DNA from: Clostridium estertheticum | Lineage (GTDB): Bacteria; Bacillota; Clostridia; Clostridiales; Clostridiaceae | Direction: 5' to 3' | Length of the DNA stretch: 64,000 nt | Assembly (NCBI RefSeq): GCF_011065935.2 | Contig: NZ_JAAMNH020000001.1 | Coordinates: forward strand, 4,299,001-4,363,000 | Part shown: one piece after another, positions 33,666-43,112 of the stretch | Position numbering within the stretch: the stretch's first letter is position 1 | Layout of the letters: each line of letters begins with the position of its first letter | The notes under the pieces: model-generated | The model's input: the letters and a program-made list of their open reading frames with translations, nothing else | Database searches by the model: none | Told to the model about the DNA's origin: nothing | Position numbers and translations under genes: made by a program

Positions 33666-35312
33666 TTAGTTGTGGAAAAAATTCTCGAAAAAACTTTTTT
33701 TCTTTTCAACATGTTTTTTAAAGTGTAGTTCAAAGCTTACATTCTCTAATCTGTGAATATCATATTGCTGTGGATAAATAAAGTTCTCTATGTCGTTGTA
33801 TCCTGATGGATTATATATGATTATATCTATTCCCATAGAATTCATAAAGGTAAGCATTATACAATCTTCAAAGGATAAATTACCATTTTCCTCATTATTA
33901 TAAACTATAATTTTAGGAACTTCTTCTGGGTAATCATAGGCTTGCAATAATTCAAGTACCGCTGTATCTAGATTTATAAGCACAGAAAAAATATCCACTT
34001 GTAAATCCCTTAAATCTTCCTGTTCAACATTTATTATTACAGGACTTAAGCATAGTTCTTTAATTTTCTGGGCCATATTTTTTTGAAGTCCGAGTCTTAA
34101 CTCCTTATATTTCCACCACGACGAATTCATCATTTCCTCTATATTAAATTCTGAAAAGGCATTATTAGGATATATCAGATTAAACTTCCCATATTCCAAA
34201 TGAACTACATCCATTATAGGCAGCTCATTATAAAACTTTGTATATTTTTGAGTCACTACATCATTAATTTCTTTCCAATAAATTTCAATATCCTCATGAG
34301 TGCCACAAACTTTAGAAAACATATTGGGTATAACTACAGTTGAGTCTTTAACGCTCCAGCCTTCTCTAATATATGCTTTTTCCTTCATCCATATATATAT
34401 TTCTTCATAGGTAGTATTAAGTGTTACTGCCTGCAGATTATAATCCGCAAATTGCCAAGGTCTGTAAAATCCAGAATCATCTGTAAACAGTGTTTTATTA
34501 AGCTCTTCCTTAGCATTATATGCACTGGTCTTAATCCTCTCTTCTATACCAGTAGGAAAAGATTTTATTTCCCCTTTATAATTATAAACAATTTCCATAG
34601 AAAAGGCATTGAATTTATCGATTTCTTCAAAGGTTCCAGCATCTTTAGGATTAAAGTATAAAATATCACAACCCAAGGTTGATAGTAATATCAAATAGAA
34701 AACCTCTGCTTTTGTAATGTCCCCATAAAATATCACTTTAGGATTAATATTAATATAGTCAAACTTTTGGAATAGACCTTTGGAATAAATTTTTATCCAA
34801 TGAATCATATAATTTATAATAAGTTTAATATTCTGATTGTCTATTGCTTGATTACTCTTAATATAATATTCTAAGAGTCCTTTCAAATTATTTTTAATTT
34901 GTTGAAGTAAAACTTTGTTAGGTAAATCCGGAAAAAGCCCATTATCACTTATTAAATTTATAATTGTGGGTACATCTATAATTTCAGTTTGAAATGCCTT
35001 TGCCCAAATATCATTCAATACATTTTGCAAAGTTATGTTAATGTCTTTATCCAATCCATCGCTAAATCGCATATAACCGGGTCCTATTTTCTTTAGTTCT
35101 TTGTCTAATTTATATAGGTTCTCATAGTAATCAATTTCATTTGTTTTTATACCTATAAACCTATAAAAATAACAGGGAATATTTACAACATTAGAATTAT
35201 ATTGAAATTTGCTTCTTTTACAAATTTCTGTTTTTAAACTACTTATAATATCTTCTTTAATTTCTAAATTAATGCTATGAATCTCTAAATTATTTAAACT
35301 ATTCTTTTCCAT
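33666..35312 (-). CDS. YceG-family (Firmicute) protein of the Ter-associated module
   Basis: 548 residues, soluble. The family, Firmicute YceG (not E. coli YceG/MltG), was described as a component of a predicted biosynthetic module that accompanies tellurium-resistance proteins. Features such as KVIFYGDITKAEVFYLILLSTLGCDILYFNPKDAG and SVKDSTVVIPNMFSKVCGTHED fit. The substrate and reaction are unknown. ATG 35312 follows AAGGTGA. No TerD or TerC genes are adjacent, so only the YceG-TelA half of the usual cluster is present here. Confidence 0.75.
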   Translation of the reverse strand: MEKNSLNNLEIHSINLEIKEDIISSLKTEICKRSKFQYNSNVVNIPCYFYRFIGIKTNEIDYYENLYKLDKELKKIGPGYMRFSDGLDKDINITLQNVLNDIWAKAFQTEIIDVPTIINLISDNGLFPDLPNKVLLQQIKNNLKGLLEYYIKSNQAIDNQNIKLIINYMIHWIKIYSKGLFQKFDYININPKVIFYGDITKAEVFYLILLSTLGCDILYFNPKDAGTFEEIDKFNAFSMEIVYNYKGEIKSFPTGIEERIKTSAYNAKEELNKTLFTDDSGFYRPWQFADYNLQAVTLNTTYEEIYIWMKEKAYIREGWSVKDSTVVIPNMFSKVCGTHEDIEIYWKEINDVVTQKYTKFYNELPIMDVVHLEYGKFNLIYPNNAFSEFNIEEMMNSSWWKYKELRLGLQKNMAQKIKELCLSPVIINVEQEDLRDLQVDIFSVLINLDTAVLELLQAYDYPEEVPKIIVYNNEENGNLSFEDCIMLTFMNSMGIDIIIYNPSGYNDIENFIYPQQYDIHRLENVSFELHFKKHVEKKKSFFENFFHN

Positions 35313-35735
35313 ATTCACCTTACCTTTTCAATTGTTTATTCTCGTAAATATAGTTCTTTTATCTATATATAAGTATACCATATTAAACCCATGTTGTTCA
35401 TTATAATATATTGAAAAAATTCCATTTTAATATATTATAATTAGAATTTTTTGAATAATCTGACTATATTTTATAGGTTTTTTTTCTGAAAAAGCATTCT
35501 TTTATACTCATAAATGGTGTAATATATATATAGTATAGTGCATTTTATATGCACATTAATAATAAAATAATATCATTTTTACATTATTTGATATTATTTT
35601 GTTATGTAATCATCATTTTAACTAAAAATCAGTAGAATGTAACTATCAATTTATTATTGTTATCTACCCTAGAACCACTAATGTAGTAACAACTAATAAT
35701 TGCTAGGTCCAAAGAGAACTACAAGGAGGTTTATT
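35313..35735. other. Divergent intergenic region upstream of rnf
   Basis: About 420 bp of very AT-rich DNA. Two inverted repeats are visible, GTGCATTTTATATGCAC near 35540 and AAATAATATC/GATATTATTT near 35566-35600. Neither has the structure of a known riboswitch. The rnf promoter must lie here. I did not find a convincing Rex box. Confidence 0.5.
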
Positions 35736-37058
35736 ATGGGACTTTTGACTTTCAAAAAAGGTATTCACCCTAGTGACAAAAAAGACTTAAGTAAGGACAA
35801 AGCAATTCAAAATTTGCTTCCAAAGGGCAACTTAGTGTTTCCTATGCAACAACATATAGGAGCGCCTTGCGATCCACTAGTAAAAAAAGGTGATAGAGTA
35901 TTAGCCGGACAAAAAATAGGTGAATCCAAAGCTTTTGTATCTGCACCAATATATTCAAGCATATCCGGAACAGTATTAGATGTAGCCCCTAGATTACATA
36001 GTAATGGAACCATGGTGACGTCCATTATTGTAGAAAACGATAACATGTACGAAGAGGTATTTACCCTGACTCCACATAGTGATTATGAAAAGCTATCTAA
36101 AAATGAGCTATTGGCTATTATTAAAGAAGCTGGAATAGTGGGTATGGGTGGAGCCGGATTTCCAACACATATTAAGCTTAATCCGCCGGAAGGTAAAATC
36201 ATCGACAGCATTATAGTAAACGCTGCTGAATGTGAACCCTACTTAACCTGTGATTACAGAATGCTTCTGGAAAAAACAGATGAGATTGCTGAGGGCTTAA
36301 AAATTATTCTTCAAATGTTTCCTGGTGTAAAAGGTTATCTTGCAATAGAAACTAATAAACCTGATGCAATTGAGGCAATGAAAAAAGCTTTAGCAAATGT
36401 TGATAACGTTGAAGTTACTTCAATGCTTACAAAATATCCTCAAGGAGCAGAAAAACAATTGATTTATGCAATTACTGGTAGAGAATTATCTTCTGGAAAG
36501 CTTCCTGCAGATGTTTCCTGCATAGTTCAAAATGTTGATACTGTGTTTGAGATTTACAACGCTGTAGTAAAGGGCAAACCCCTTACAGAGCGAGTTCTAA
36601 CTGTAACTGGAGAAGCAATTAAAGAGCCTTTGAATTTAAGAGTTAAATTTGGAACTTCTATAAGTGAAGTTATCGATGCTGCTGGCGGATTCAAAGAGGA
36701 CCCTGTTAAAGTACTTTCAGGTGGCCCTATGATGGGAACAGCCTTAAGTTCTCTAGACGTTCCTGTAATAAAAGGAACCTCTGGCATACTTTGTTTAACA
36801 AAAAATCAAGCTAAATTAGAAGAGGAATCCAGTTGTATAAGATGTGGAAAATGCATGAGTGTTTGTCCTATGTTTTTAAACCCTACAAAACTTAACTCTT
36901 TAGTTTTAAGAGGTGAATATGAAGAGTTTGAAAAATTACATGGTATGGATTGTATCGAGTGTGCTTGCTGCTCATATGTATGTCCAGCTAAACGTCATTT
37001 AACTCAAACCTGCCGCGAAGGCAAACGAACAATAAATATTAATAGAAGAAAAAAATAG
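35736..37058 (+). CDS. rnfC: Rnf electron transport complex subunit C
   Basis: 440 residues. The N-terminal barrel leads to the glycine-rich NADH/FMN-binding region GMGGAGFPTHIKL and VNAAECEPYL. The C-terminus carries two [4Fe-4S] motifs, CIRCGKCMSVCP and CIECACCSYVCP. RnfC is the peripheral NADH-oxidoreductase subunit of the ferredoxin:NAD+ oxidoreductase that pumps sodium or protons. AAGGAGG at normal spacing decides ATG 35736. First gene of rnfCDGEAB. Confidence 0.96.
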   Translation: MGLLTFKKGIHPSDKKDLSKDKAIQNLLPKGNLVFPMQQHIGAPCDPLVKKGDRVLAGQKIGESKAFVSAPIYSSISGTVLDVAPRLHSNGTMVTSIIVENDNMYEEVFTLTPHSDYEKLSKNELLAIIKEAGIVGMGGAGFPTHIKLNPPEGKIIDSIIVNAAECEPYLTCDYRMLLEKTDEIAEGLKIILQMFPGVKGYLAIETNKPDAIEAMKKALANVDNVEVTSMLTKYPQGAEKQLIYAITGRELSSGKLPADVSCIVQNVDTVFEIYNAVVKGKPLTERVLTVTGEAIKEPLNLRVKFGTSISEVIDAAGGFKEDPVKVLSGGPMMGTALSSLDVPVIKGTSGILCLTKNQAKLEEESSCIRCGKCMSVCPMFLNPTKLNSLVLRGEYEEFEKLHGMDCIECACCSYVCPAKRHLTQTCREGKRTININRRKK

Positions 37059-37073
37059 ATAGAGGTGACTTAT

Positions 37074-37994
37074 ATGTATACAGTATCTTCATCCCCACAC
37101 ATAAAATCAAATGATTCAGTGCAGGGTATAATGAGAGACGTAATAATAGCATTAATACCTGCTACCTTTGCCGGAATATATTTCTTTGGAATGAAAGCAT
37201 TTTTAGTTACATTAGTATCAGTGCTATCATGTATTGCAGCAGAAGCGCTATGGCAAAAACTTACTCACAGAAAAATTACAATAGGAGACCTTAGTGCTGT
37301 TGTAACTGGTTTATTAATTGCTTTTAACTTGCCTGCTGCTGTTCCACTTTGGCTTCCTGCAATTGGAGGGTTTTTCGCAATAATTATTGTAAAACAATTC
37401 TTTGGTGGTATAGGACAAAATATAATGAATCCAGCTTTGGCTGCTAGAGCATTCTTACTTGCTTCATGGCCAGTTCACATGACTAATTTTACCCTTGATG
37501 GTATTTCTACTGCTACACCCCTTGCAATACTTAAAACTGGTGGTAGCCAATTGCCTAGCCTAATGAATGTTTTTATTGGTAATGTAGGTGGTTGTATTGG
37601 TGAAACTTCTGTAATTGCATTATTAATTGGTGCTGCTTATCTACTATATAAAAAAGTTATAAGCTTGCATACACCAGTTGCATATATCGGTAGTGTATTT
37701 ATTTTAACACTTATACTCGGCAGAAATGGCTTAATGACTGGAAATGCTATATATGAAATTTGTGCTGGCGGATTAGTGCTTGGTGCTTTCTTTATGGCAA
37801 CAGATTATACAACCTCACCAATGACAAAAAAAGGACAAGTTATATTTGGAATTGGATGTGGACTTTTAACAACAATAATTCGTTTATATGGTGGTTATGC
37901 TGAAGGCGTATCCTATTCTATATTAATAATGAGCTTATTTGTTCCATTCATTGATAAGTTTACTGCTCCACGTATTTTTGGGGAGGTGAAATAA
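37074..37994 (+). CDS. rnfD: Rnf complex subunit D
   Basis: 306 residues, about eight or nine transmembrane helices. The covalent FMN threonine is expected in the segment LDGISTATPL (S-T/A-T-P-L motif), which would be modified by ApbE. GAGGTGAC precedes ATG 37074. It forms the membrane core with RnfE, RnfA and RnfG. Confidence 0.95.
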   Translation: MYTVSSSPHIKSNDSVQGIMRDVIIALIPATFAGIYFFGMKAFLVTLVSVLSCIAAEALWQKLTHRKITIGDLSAVVTGLLIAFNLPAAVPLWLPAIGGFFAIIIVKQFFGGIGQNIMNPALAARAFLLASWPVHMTNFTLDGISTATPLAILKTGGSQLPSLMNVFIGNVGGCIGETSVIALLIGAAYLLYKKVISLHTPVAYIGSVFILTLILGRNGLMTGNAIYEICAGGLVLGAFFMATDYTTSPMTKKGQVIFGIGCGLLTTIIRLYGGYAEGVSYSILIMSLFVPFIDKFTAPRIFGEVK

Positions 37995-38561
37995 TTGAAA
38001 GAGAATATAAAATTAGGTTTAATTTTACTTTTAATTACTGGAATTGCTGGATTCTTACTAGGTGGTGCCTATGAAATAACTAAAGCACCTATAGCTGCAT
38101 CCATTGAAGCTGATAAACAAGCTGCTATGAAAGCAATATTACCCACTGCTGATAAGTTTGAAAAGGCAGATGTAAAAATCACTGATAAAGTTTCTGAGGT
38201 TAATGCTGGTATGAAGGGTACTGAAATAGCTGGATATGCTATTAAAGTTGCTCCAAAAGGATATGGCGGCCCAGTAGAAATCATGGTTGGAATATCAACT
38301 GACGGAAAAGTTTCTGGAATTAAAATTTTATCTCACACTGAAACTCCTGGTCTTGGTGCTAATGCTCCAGAGCCTAAATTTTCAGATCAGTATAAAAATA
38401 AACCTACAAAAGGCAAATTAGAAGTTGTAAAAACAGTTCCTTCAAAAGACAATCAAATACAAGCTCTTACAGGCGCCACTATTACATCGAAAGCTGTAAC
38501 CCTTGGTGTTAATGAAGCCATTGATTTTTACAATTCTTCATTGAAAGGAGCTAAAAAATAA
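37995..38561 (+). CDS. rnfG: Rnf complex subunit G
   Basis: 188 residues: one N-terminal transmembrane helix, then an extracytoplasmic FMN-binding domain. The covalent FMN attachment site is LTGATITSKAV (T-G-A-T-x-T class). Starts with TTG after GGAGGTGA, directly following rnfD. ApbE at 43099 is the obvious candidate to add the flavin. Confidence 0.95.
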   Translation: MKENIKLGLILLLITGIAGFLLGGAYEITKAPIAASIEADKQAAMKAILPTADKFEKADVKITDKVSEVNAGMKGTEIAGYAIKVAPKGYGGPVEIMVGISTDGKVSGIKILSHTETPGLGANAPEPKFSDQYKNKPTKGKLEVVKTVPSKDNQIQALTGATITSKAVTLGVNEAIDFYNSSLKGAKK

Positions 38562-39253
38562 TGGGTAAACTTCTTGAAAGATTAAAAAACGGTATATTAA
38601 CGGAAAATCCACTATTTGTACAAGTTCTAGCTACTTGCCCTACCCTAGCTGTTACTACCAGTATACAAAATGGTATAGGTATGGGACTTGCATCTACAGC
38701 GGTGCTTATTGGTTCTAATCTTTTTATATCGGTATTAAGAAAAATAATCCCTGAAAAGGTTCGTATACCAGCTTATATTACAATAATAGCTGCTTTTGTT
38801 ACATTAATACAGTTTTTATTGCAAGGATTTGTACCTTCTCTATATAAGTCACTGGGAATTTTCATTCCACTTATAGTTGTAAACTGTGTAATTCTTGGAA
38901 GAGCTGAAGCCTATGCTTCTAAAAATAAAGTACTTCCTTCAGTTTATGATGCTATCGGAATGGGACTTGGATTTACTGTAGCATTAGTAATCCTTGCATC
39001 AATTAGAGAATTACTAGGAGCTGGTTCACTATTTGGATTTAAAATATTTGGAAACTCCTTTGAGCCTGCTATAATTATGATTTTAGCACCTGGAGCTTTT
39101 ATTACTCTAGGGATTATAATGGCCTTATTAAATCAAAAGGCAATCAATGAAACAAATCAAGTTAATAATAAAATTGCACATTTTCATGAGATTGATCCAG
39201 TAACTGGTGAATGTACTGGATGCGGTTCATGTGCTCACAGTTGCAAAAAATAA
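38561..39253 (+). CDS. rnfE: Rnf complex subunit E
   Basis: 230 residues, six transmembrane helices. Its ATG overlaps the rnfG stop codon by one base. After the last helix there is a C-terminal tail containing GECTGCGSCAHSCKK, a CX2CX2CX3C cluster-type motif not expected in the minimal RnfE fold. It may bind an extra iron-sulfur cluster or metal. Otherwise normal for the family. Confidence 0.93.
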   Translation: MGKLLERLKNGILTENPLFVQVLATCPTLAVTTSIQNGIGMGLASTAVLIGSNLFISVLRKIIPEKVRIPAYITIIAAFVTLIQFLLQGFVPSLYKSLGIFIPLIVVNCVILGRAEAYASKNKVLPSVYDAIGMGLGFTVALVILASIRELLGAGSLFGFKIFGNSFEPAIIMILAPGAFITLGIIMALLNQKAINETNQVNNKIAHFHEIDPVTGECTGCGSCAHSCKK

Positions 39254-39283
39254 CATTTAATTTTTTAAGAAAGGTGGATTAAA

Positions 39284-39871
39284 ATGAAACTATTTTCAAT
39301 CTTTATAAGTGCATTTTTAATAAATAACTTCTTACTAGTTAAGTTCCTTGGAATATGTTCTTTTCTTGGAGTTTCTAAAAAAACTGAAACTGCAAAAGGA
39401 ATGGGACTGGCAGTAGTGTTTGTTATGTTCTTAGCTTCATTTTTGTGTTATGGAGTCTTCAATTGGATTTTGGTTCCTTTAAATATAACCTATTTATCAA
39501 CCCTAGCCTTCGTATTAGTTATCGCTGCACTAGTACAATTTGTTGAAATGGTTATTAAGAAAACTCAACCAACTCTTTATAAAGCGCTCGGAATATACCT
39601 TCCATTAATAACAACTAACTGTGCCCTTCTTGGTATGGCTGTTATAAATATAGGTGAAAAATATAACCTAATAGAATCTATGGTTAATGCTCTTGGTGCT
39701 GCATTTGGATACATGCTTGCCATTGTACTTCTTGCAGGTCTAAGAGAAAGAATGGAAGAAAGTGATAATATGCCACTATGCTTTAGAGGTCTTCCTATTT
39801 CACTAGTAACAGCAGGACTCATGGCTATTGCTTTCTTAGGCTTTAGTGGTTTAAAATTGGGGGGTATTTAA
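39284..39871 (+). CDS. rnfA: Rnf complex subunit A
   Basis: 195 residues, six transmembrane helices, homologous to RnfE. Conserved cysteines in FLGICSFLGV and TNCALLGMAV sit in the membrane centre, where RnfA and RnfE share a cluster. AAAGGTGG precedes ATG 39284. Followed directly by rnfB (39872). Confidence 0.95.
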   Translation: MKLFSIFISAFLINNFLLVKFLGICSFLGVSKKTETAKGMGLAVVFVMFLASFLCYGVFNWILVPLNITYLSTLAFVLVIAALVQFVEMVIKKTQPTLYKALGIYLPLITTNCALLGMAVINIGEKYNLIESMVNALGAAFGYMLAIVLLAGLRERMEESDNMPLCFRGLPISLVTAGLMAIAFLGFSGLKLGGI

Positions 39872-40717
39872 ATGGATATTAATAATTTAATTTACCCAAT
39901 AATAAGCATTGGTGGTATGGGTCTTGTATTTGGAGTAGTACTTGGTTACGCTAATAAAAAATTCCATGTACCTGTTGATCCTAAAGTACCACTAGTTAGA
40001 GAAGCATTACCTAGCGCAAATTGCGGAGCATGTGGATTTGCTGGTTGTGATGCTTATGCTGCAGCCGTAGTTGAAGGAGGCACACCACTAAATTTATGTT
40101 CAGTAGGCGGAGCTTCTGTTGCTGAAAATATCGGAGAAATAATGGGAGTATCAGTTGAAACTTTAAATCCCCAAGTTGCCTTCGTTAAATGTAAAGGTAC
40201 ATGTAACGTTGCAAAAGAAAAATATGAGTATGATGGAATTCGCGATTGTCGCCAAGCAGTTATTGCACCCGGTGAAGGCCCTAAGGCTTGCTCAGATGGT
40301 TGTATGGGCTTTGCAAGCTGTGTAAGAGCTTGTGAGTTCAATGCACTTCATATCATTGATGGTGTAGCTGTAGTCTATAAGGATAATTGTGTAGCTTGTG
40401 GCGCCTGTATTGCAGTATGCCCTAAGAATCTAATAGAGTTTGTGCCAGCTTCTCAAGAAGTACTTGTTGAATGTAACTCAAAATCAAAAGGTAAATCAGT
40501 TAAAGAGAATTGCGAAGTTGGATGTATTGCTTGTACCATGTGTGTAAAAGTGTGCCCAACGGAGGCAATTGTTATGGTTAATAACTTAGCTACAATAGAT
40601 TTTGAAAAATGTATACAATGTGGCCTATGTGCTACAAAGTGTCCAACAAAAGCTATCTCTAAACCTCTAAAAGCTCATGAAAATGTGAGTGGCCAGAGTG
40701 AGGCAGTAAGCAAATAG
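39872..40717 (+). CDS. rnfB: Rnf complex subunit B (ferredoxin-like)
   Basis: 281 residues: N-terminal membrane anchor, then a [4Fe-4S] domain (CGACGFAGCDAY), then cysteine-rich regions CMGFASCVRAC, CVACGACIAVCPKN, CIACTMCVKVCPT and CIQCGLCATKCPT, enough for several [4Fe-4S] clusters. RnfB accepts electrons from reduced ferredoxin. It is the last gene of the operon, closed by a strong terminator. Confidence 0.95.
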   Translation: MDINNLIYPIISIGGMGLVFGVVLGYANKKFHVPVDPKVPLVREALPSANCGACGFAGCDAYAAAVVEGGTPLNLCSVGGASVAENIGEIMGVSVETLNPQVAFVKCKGTCNVAKEKYEYDGIRDCRQAVIAPGEGPKACSDGCMGFASCVRACEFNALHIIDGVAVVYKDNCVACGACIAVCPKNLIEFVPASQEVLVECNSKSKGKSVKENCEVGCIACTMCVKVCPTEAIVMVNNLATIDFEKCIQCGLCATKCPTKAISKPLKAHENVSGQSEAVSK

Positions 40718-40721
40718 TTAT

Positions 40722-40761
40722 AAAAAAGATACTAAGATTTTAATCTTAGTATCTTTTTTTT
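40722..40761 (+). terminator. Terminator of the rnf operon
   Basis: AAAAAAGATACTAAGAT and its complement flank a very short loop, followed by T8. Confidence 0.92.
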
Positions 40762-40813
40762 ACGATTTTAAAGATAATCCTGAATTTTCAATTTTATAAG
40801 CTACAAGATATTA

Positions 40814-41707
40814 TTATTCAGTTATAGGAATCCATATTTCACAAGTATAATCATCAGAACTTGTGTCTCCTGGAGGGTAAACCTCAATTTCATAATCAGC
40901 TGCTCGTTTATACTCATATATTGGAAACCATTCAGTTGTTATTCTTGTCCACATTGCATCAATTGAGTGCTCCTTATCGCTTAAACTCCCTTTTGCAGTA
41001 AATATTACCCATTTATTCGCTGGAATAGTATACGTCTGCAAATTTGTTAAAACATTTGTATCTGCTTCGGCACCGATTGCAAGTAAAGTTTCTCCATTTT
41101 CCAGTGTTTTTGTGAAACCCATCTGCCACATAGGCGCGCGATAAAGCTTGTAATCATTGCTAATTTTCTCATCGGTACCACCGTTTAAAAACTCTTCCCA
41201 TGTATTCCAAACTTCACCAGAAGCCTCTTTCCAGTCATTTGCCATAGTATTTGCTGATTGCCTCTTGATATTCTTAACCATTCCAACTAGATTTATGCCT
41301 TGTTTTTCTTCAATACGATATTCCATCTCAACATCTCCTTCAATTGAAATATGAAAAGTGATGCGTGAATGGGCTTTAAGTTTTACTCCCAAAGTTCGCG
41401 CTACCTTAGGAGTTACACCATGCATTCCGAAAAAAGCACGAGTAAATGCATCTGGTGAATTATATCCATACTTCATAGCAACATCAATCACTTTCGCATT
41501 ACTACTTTGTAAATCTAATGCTGAAAGGGTTAATCGTCTTCGACGAATATATTCAGACAGAGATATACCTACGACGTAGGAAAAAACCCGTCCAAATTGA
41601 TGCATTGAGCAACAAGCAATTTTTGCTACTTCATCATACATAATCTCATCAACTAAGTGTTTTTCAATATAATCCACTGTTTCTGTCATTCTCTCAATCC
41701 ACTCCAT
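40814..41707 (-). CDS. AraC-family regulator with GyrI-like effector domain
   Basis: 297 residues. The N-terminal double helix-turn-helix (residues about 8-107: YDEVAKIACCSMHQFGRVF and AMKYGYNSPDAFTRAFFGMHGVTPKVAR) is followed by a GyrI-like/BacI-type small-molecule-binding domain (WFPIYEYKRAADYEIEVYPPGD...CEIWIP). Such proteins activate drug or stress genes upon ligand binding. AAAGGATG precedes the ATG. Its target is not evident; it lies convergent with rnf. Confidence 0.88.
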   Translation of the reverse strand: MEWIERMTETVDYIEKHLVDEIMYDEVAKIACCSMHQFGRVFSYVVGISLSEYIRRRRLTLSALDLQSSNAKVIDVAMKYGYNSPDAFTRAFFGMHGVTPKVARTLGVKLKAHSRITFHISIEGDVEMEYRIEEKQGINLVGMVKNIKRQSANTMANDWKEASGEVWNTWEEFLNGGTDEKISNDYKLYRAPMWQMGFTKTLENGETLLAIGAEADTNVLTNLQTYTIPANKWVIFTAKGSLSDKEHSIDAMWTRITTEWFPIYEYKRAADYEIEVYPPGDTSSDDYTCEIWIPITE

Positions 41708-42188
41708 CCCACATCATCCTTTCGTACTTAATTGTAACAAAGGTAATTCTAAACTACCCTGCATTCTAAGTACAAATATGTAGGGTATATATACAGAATG
41801 TAGATTACTTCGTTATTTTATACGACTACATTGCCTCAATTAATTCAAAACCATTTGCTAAAAAAATAAAATTTGTGGAATGATTATCGTACCCTTTAGA
41901 GGAATAATAATAATAATAGTAATAACAATTAATAATAGGATAGGAAATTTATCCGAAGTGACTTGCAATATGAAACGTAGAAACTATTGAAATTTCATTT
42001 AGAAATTCTTGCTTTGCGAATGTAAAATCCTCGTAAGCCTGACAGGAAGTCAGGCTAGCGAACCCGAGCCAGGACGGCGAGTGTGAGCGCTAGAGGATTT
42101 TACATTCGCAAAGCATTAGAATTTCTTAATAAAATTTCCAGTTTCAAGTTCATTTGCAAGGCACGTAGGAGAAATTTCCTATCCCTTT
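41708..42188. other. Intergenic region with a long palindromic element
   Basis: About 480 bp between two leftward genes. It carries a run of AATAAT-type triplets (about 41902-41935) and the 247-bp palindrome at 41938-42184, but no gene. Confidence 0.7.
41938..42184. repeat. 247-bp near-perfect palindromic element with GC-rich centre
   Basis: Termini GGATAGGAAATTT (41938-41950) and AAATTTCCTATCC (42172-42184) are exact complements. The arms continue inward with GAAATTCT and GCTTTGCGAATGTAAAATCC, ending at about 42032 and 42093. The centre is GC-rich against the surrounding AT-rich genome. It contains hairpin AGCCTGACAGGAAGTCAGGCT (42036-42056) and the stretch AGCG...CGCT. No ORF is inside. 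It fits a MITE or a very long structured RNA; it abuts the stop codon of the Gx transporter gene. Confidence 0.85.
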
Positions 42189-42701
42189 TTACAATCTTTT
42201 ATCTAGTATCAGTATTTTTTCTAATCTATTTTTTAATACACTAGCTAAAGTTCCAATAAAATACCCCGTAACAATAGCTGAAATTAGTAATACTGGTAAA
42301 TACAAATAAATTCTTAAATCTTTAATTATGAAGGCAGCCACCAGTAGCTGACCTACATTATGAAAAATAGCTCCACATACGCTGATTGTTGGTAGGCTTA
42401 GGACATTCTTAAGATACTTATATAGTAATATCATTACTATATTACTAAGTAATCCACCAGCGAAACTGAACAAAAGAGCCGATAAACCTCCTCCAAAAAT
42501 AGAACCTAATACAGTTCTTAGAACCATTATTAAAAGCGCTTCTTTCCACCCAAATAAAATTAATGCAACTAAGGATATAGAATTAGCAAGTCCTAATTTT
42601 ATTCCTGGAAATAGCACTGGAATTTGAGCCTCAATTAAATAAATAACTAAGGCTATTGCCACTAATATACTAAGTAAAACCATTTTTTTAGTCTTTCTCA
42701 T
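42189..42701 (-). CDS. Gx transporter / heptaprenyl-diphosphate-synthase-component-I-like membrane protein
   Basis: 170 residues, about five transmembrane helices, with GIKLGLANSISLVALILFGWKEA and AGGLLSNIVMIL typical of PF07456. The family name derives from an old assignment to prenyl diphosphate synthesis; S-component-like transport of a small molecule is now considered likely. It is the last gene of apbE - NusG-II - Gx, a combination also found in electron-transfer loci. Substrate unknown. Confidence 0.8.
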   Translation of the reverse strand: MRKTKKMVLLSILVAIALVIYLIEAQIPVLFPGIKLGLANSISLVALILFGWKEALLIMVLRTVLGSIFGGGLSALLFSFAGGLLSNIVMILLYKYLKNVLSLPTISVCGAIFHNVGQLLVAAFIIKDLRIYLYLPVLLISAIVTGYFIGTLASVLKNRLEKILILDKRL

Positions 42702-42725
42702 ATTATCACCCGCATCTTTTTCATT

Positions 42726-43112
42726 TTAAAATGTCCCAGCATCAATGCTGTTAGTTTTTTGTCCATTAATATTAATTATAAGTTTAAAAGGTAAGCATAC
42801 AATCATCTCACCTGGTTTTGAAATCCATCCACTTTTAACACACTCTTTATGTGGACAATCTGCATCACTAATACTAATACTATTATGTTTAACTGATATT
42901 GTATTAAAATGGCCATTAGCTGTCTTAAAAGTGAACTCTTCCGGCTTAACTACCTTATTTAAATCAATAGTTTTAATAACCTTGCCTTCGCGTTTAATAA
43001 CCGCAATATTTTCCGACCCTTTAATTGAAGTTTTATATATTGAAGCTGCGCCTAAGGCTACTACTACAATAACTAAAAGTACTATTCCAACTACTTTATC
43101 ACCTTTTTTCAT
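42726..43112 (-). CDS. NusG domain II-containing membrane-anchored protein
   Basis: 128 residues: N-terminal hydrophobic helix (VVGIVLLVIVVVALGAASI) then an extracytoplasmic NusG-domain-II-type beta fold with DADCPHKECVKSGWISKPGEMIVCLP. Cys residues in DCPHKEC and VCLP are conserved in this family (PF07009). ATG 43112 follows AAGGAG and lies inside the 3' end of apbE, so the two overlap by 14 bases. Function unknown; apbE and Gx neighbours link it to flavin or electron transfer. Confidence 0.82.
   Translation of the reverse strand: MKKGDKVVGIVLLVIVVVALGAASIYKTSIKGSENIAVIKREGKVIKTIDLNKVVKPEEFTFKTANGHFNTISVKHNSISISDADCPHKECVKSGWISKPGEMIVCLPFKLIININGQKTNSIDAGTF

Noticed and set aside
35319..35699. 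Rex box upstream of rnf
   Set aside because: I looked for a TTGTTAA-type palindrome and found only imperfect AT-rich repeats.
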